From an uncultured Eubacteriales bacterium (GTDB lineage Bacteria > Bacillota > Clostridia > Christensenellales > Pumilibacteraceae): a stretch of 39,040 bases of DNA. The notes beneath the pieces were generated by a model that was not told the DNA's origin, ran no database searches, and saw only the letters and a list, made by a program, of their open reading frames with translations. The translations under genes and the position numbers were made by a program. Shown here piece by piece: positions 37,239 through 39,040 of this stretch (position 1 is the stretch's first letter; each line of letters starts with the position of its first letter). The stretch spans positions 1 through 39,040 of the forward strand of contig CACZPH010000115.1 in assembly GCA_902783025.1 (NCBI GenBank). The letters run 5' to 3'.

Positions 37239-38537
37239 CTATTTCTTATCGTCCTCGTAGAGATAATCGAGCCAGGGGAAATTCTTGTAGAAGTTTACGT
37301 GCAGGCGGTGCATTTCCTCGATAAGCATATTTACTTTCATGGCGCACATACGCGTCTGCGGAAAGAAGTCCGTATATTCGCCGCCGATATAGATATTGAA
37401 AAACGACGCGTCCTGCTCGCTTGTCGTCGTATATACGAGCGAATAGTCGACGTCAAAATCATACTTGCTATCGCCTTCGCCGCGGTAGTGAATACCGCTG
37501 TGATCCACACTGAACACGCCCTCGCCGACAATTACGGAAGTGCCTTTGTTCTTGACGTATTCGTCGTTGGTAAGGCGGCCGATTTTGACGCGTTCGGCAA
37601 ATACGTATTGAGGATTTGCGCGAATTTCATCTATTATCGCCTTGCGCTCGTCAAGCGCCCATTTCGACGGGCTGTCCGGTATTACGCAGTCTTCCGTAAG
37701 CGGATGGAACTCGTAGTAGTCGTCCACCGTCGCGCCGTTTCCGCACGCGCGGCATCTGATATAGTCGTCGCCGCTCTCCATTTCGAATTCCCTGCCGCAC
37801 TTGGGACAGCGGTACAGCAAATGATCGAGTCTATAGCAAGGCCTCGAGCGCATATCCCACTTGATGCGTTTTTGCTTCTGCCACTCGTACTCGTCGTGAC
37901 GGAACGCCTCGTTTATCTTAGCGTCTATTTCTTCGCCCGAATACTTTTCGAGATCCTCCGGCGAGAACAGGAGCGAAATTTTGGCGTACGTTTCGCCGTA
38001 GCGCTCGTCAAGACAAACCTTGGTGTTTTGCAAATACTGCCCGCGAAGTTCGACGAAATAAACCGGCACTTTGAACTTCTTGAGCATATGTCCCGTGTAC
38101 GGAACTATCGGCTTGGGCGTGCCGTCGTTGCTCGCAAGCCCCTCGGGCGCAAACGCCACGCAGCCGCCTTGCTTGATTATCGACATTATCGCCTTTGTGC
38201 CGACGAAATCGTTTACGTATTGCTTTTTGGGCAATATATTGTTGTGTTTAAAGGCAAAATGCAGGTGCGAACGGAAAAATTCGCTGTATCCCGCGACCAT
38301 ATTGATCCGGCGCGGATAGCAAATCTCCATTACGTACATATGATCCAGCCTCGATAAGTGGTTGAAAATCACGAAGCACGGGCCTTTGCAGTCGTTTACG
38401 TCGTCGACCTTTTCGTAATGCGCGCGGTGCTTTTTGCCCACTATCTTCATTACCGTGCGATAGATCCAGTAAAAAAACCTGTTCGTTTGTTTATACTTGC
38501 GCGAAGCGATATCCTTGCGTATGTCGAGTTTCCCCAT
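37239..38537 (-). CDS. 1-acyl-glycerol-3-phosphate acyltransferase (PlsC-like) with zinc ribbon
   Basis: This 432-residue protein has an N-terminal PlsC-type acyltransferase domain (about 30-240): NHLSRLDHMYV supplies the catalytic HX4D, and FAPEGLASNDG the second conserved block. The domain transfers acyl groups to lysophosphatidic acid in phospholipid synthesis. At about 255-290 is a four-cysteine zinc ribbon (YRCPKCGREFE and IRCRACGN), then an extra about 140-residue domain I do not recognise. ATG 38537 follows ACGGAG; the longer open frame begins in the promoter. The zinc ribbon may bind a partner or nucleic acid. Acceptor lipid is inferred. Confidence 0.85.
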   Translation of the reverse strand: MGKLDIRKDIASRKYKQTNRFFYWIYRTVMKIVGKKHRAHYEKVDDVNDCKGPCFVIFNHLSRLDHMYVMEICYPRRINMVAGYSEFFRSHLHFAFKHNNILPKKQYVNDFVGTKAIMSIIKQGGCVAFAPEGLASNDGTPKPIVPYTGHMLKKFKVPVYFVELRGQYLQNTKVCLDERYGETYAKISLLFSPEDLEKYSGEEIDAKINEAFRHDEYEWQKQKRIKWDMRSRPCYRLDHLLYRCPKCGREFEMESGDDYIRCRACGNGATVDDYYEFHPLTEDCVIPDSPSKWALDERKAIIDEIRANPQYVFAERVKIGRLTNDEYVKNKGTSVIVGEGVFSVDHSGIHYRGEGDSKYDFDVDYSLVYTTTSEQDASFFNIYIGGEYTDFFPQTRMCAMKVNMLIEEMHRLHVNFYKNFPWLDYLYEDDKK

Positions 38538-38588
38538 AGTTTTCTCCGTCAGTTGTTTTTGAGGCGCTACGTTACAAAGTGTAAGGTA

Positions 38589-38618
38589 ATTATACCACCG
38601 CGCGCACCGCGAAGTCAA
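38589..38618 (-). promoter_or_regulatory. Promoter of the PlsC-like gene
   Basis: On the minus strand TTGACT (38613-38618), 18 bases and TATAAT (38589-38594). Confidence 0.8.
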
Positions 38619-38739
38619 TTTGTTGAGCGAAATTTGCGGATATTCGGCAAAGCGAGAGCAAAACCACGCTTTTCGCCGCCCCGCGCATACCGCAAACGCC
38701 GCCGCTTAAAAATTTTTTTCGAAAAATCGCTCACTTTAG

Positions 38740-38768
38740 TTGCATATTTCGTTTTAATATGCTATATT
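38740..38768 (+). promoter_or_regulatory. Promoter of the tRNA-Met/tRNA-Glu unit
   Basis: TTGCAT (38740-38745), 17 bases and TATATT (38763-38768), 27 bp ahead of the first tRNA. Confidence 0.7.
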
Positions 38769-38795
38769 ATTAAGGCTTGAGTGAACAAGTTTTAT

Positions 38796-38872
38796 GGCTG
38801 CATAGCTCAGCTGGCTAGAGCATTCGGTTCATACCCGACAGGTCAATGGTTCAAATCCGTTTGCAGCCACCA
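38796..38872 (+). tRNA. tRNA-Met (anticodon CAT)
   Basis: A full cloverleaf of 77 nt with encoded CCA. Acceptor GGCTGCA pairs with TGCAGCC; loop TTCATAC gives anticodon CAT. The anticodon stem lacks the GGG/CCC pairs of initiator tRNA, so this is elongator Met (or an Ile tRNA modified by lysidine). Confidence 0.93.
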
Positions 38873-38877
38873 AACGT

Positions 38878-38952
38878 GGCCCCATGGTCTAATGGTTAGG
38901 ACATCACCCTTTCACGGTGGTAATATGGGTTCGAATCCCGTTGGGGTCACCA
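38878..38952 (+). tRNA. tRNA-Glu (anticodon TTC)
   Basis: A full cloverleaf of 75 nt with encoded CCA. Acceptor GGCCCCA pairs with TGGGGTC (one G-T pair); stem TCACC/GGTGG encloses CTTTCAC, anticodon TTC. It follows tRNA-Met by five bases. Confidence 0.95.
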
Positions 38953-38960
38953 AACAAGTT

Positions 38961-39000
38961 AAAGGCGAACCCGTTTCCATTAGGAGACGGATTCGCCTTT
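38961..39000 (+). terminator. Terminator after tRNA-Glu
   Basis: AAAGGCGAA and TTCGCCTTT, with further pairing of CCGTTTCC and GGAGACGG inside, form a long stem. The T run is short (TTTATCAT). Confidence 0.75.
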
Positions 39001-39034
39001 ATCATATACCTAAAAAGATAAAAAAGGACTTATT

Positions 39035-39040
39035 ATGGAA
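39035..39040 (+). CDS. First two codons of a gene running off the right edge
   Basis: ATG GAA preceded by AAAAAGGAC at good spacing suggests a gene start. Nothing can be said about the product. Confidence 0.45.

Noticed and set aside
37299..38357. 352-codon open frame opposite the PlsC-like gene
   Set aside because: It is an antisense shadow without recognisable domains; the minus strand holds catalytic HX4D and zinc-ribbon motifs.

Overview
The window looks like chromosomal DNA from an uncultured anaerobic Clostridia-type Firmicute. The basis is the fatty-acid kinase pair FakB/FakA, a BcrA/HgdC-type activase, strong AAGGAG ribosome binding sites, many TTGACA-17-TATAAT promoters, BspA-like and InlB-repeat lipoproteins, and NifS/NifU-type iron-sulfur assembly. 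Coding DNA is moderately GC-rich and intergenic DNA is AT-rich. No phage, plasmid, insertion-sequence, CRISPR or rRNA genes were seen.

Layout. 1-510: the start of a TPR-like gene, then a tRNA-Arg whose 3' end is directly repeated 195 bp away around a long palindrome. 660-8366: a TetR regulator and an operon of fakB, fakA and two genes that together resemble a split acyl-CoA dehydratase activase. 8365-9199: a small lipoprotein and a TSCPD protein. 9283-14654: two tandem MFS transporters, an AraC regulator and a GH39-like glycosidase; the twin MFS genes appear leaderless and a decayed araC 3' end lies between them. 14674-19493: a BspA-like lipoprotein, a FAD oxidoreductase and two membrane proteins. 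19590-25848: a glycerol-3-phosphate-type flavoprotein cluster (one gene frameshifted), a DeoR regulator, an apparently leaderless manA and an OPA-type transporter. 25868-28850: metNIQ behind a short upstream ORF and an intrinsic terminator that look like an attenuator. 28880-30584: nifS-nifU with a palindromic operator candidate over the promoter. 30631-37061: a small membrane protein, a carbohydrate-binding beta-helix lipoprotein, a sialidase-like protein with a ten-G ribosome binding site, and a GH78 rhamnosidase. 37032-39040: a small transcription unit with a 29-codon CPRC ORF, a PlsC-zinc ribbon protein, tRNA-Met and tRNA-Glu, and the first codons of another gene.

Together the genes suggest a glycan-degrading fermenter (GH39, GH78, sialidase-like, carbohydrate-binding lipoprotein, ManA, MFS uptake) that also takes up fatty acids, methionine and probably phosphorylated glycerol or sugars. 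The most interesting signal is the met leader: a 24-residue ORF with four methionines, followed by alternative pairings and a terminator where a SAM riboswitch would often be expected. Other strong signals are three promoters whose predicted start site falls on the ATG, the poly-G ribosome binding site, the tRNA-Arg repeat, and the MFS-araC tandem duplication with its fossil. All functional calls come from reading motifs; no database search was run.
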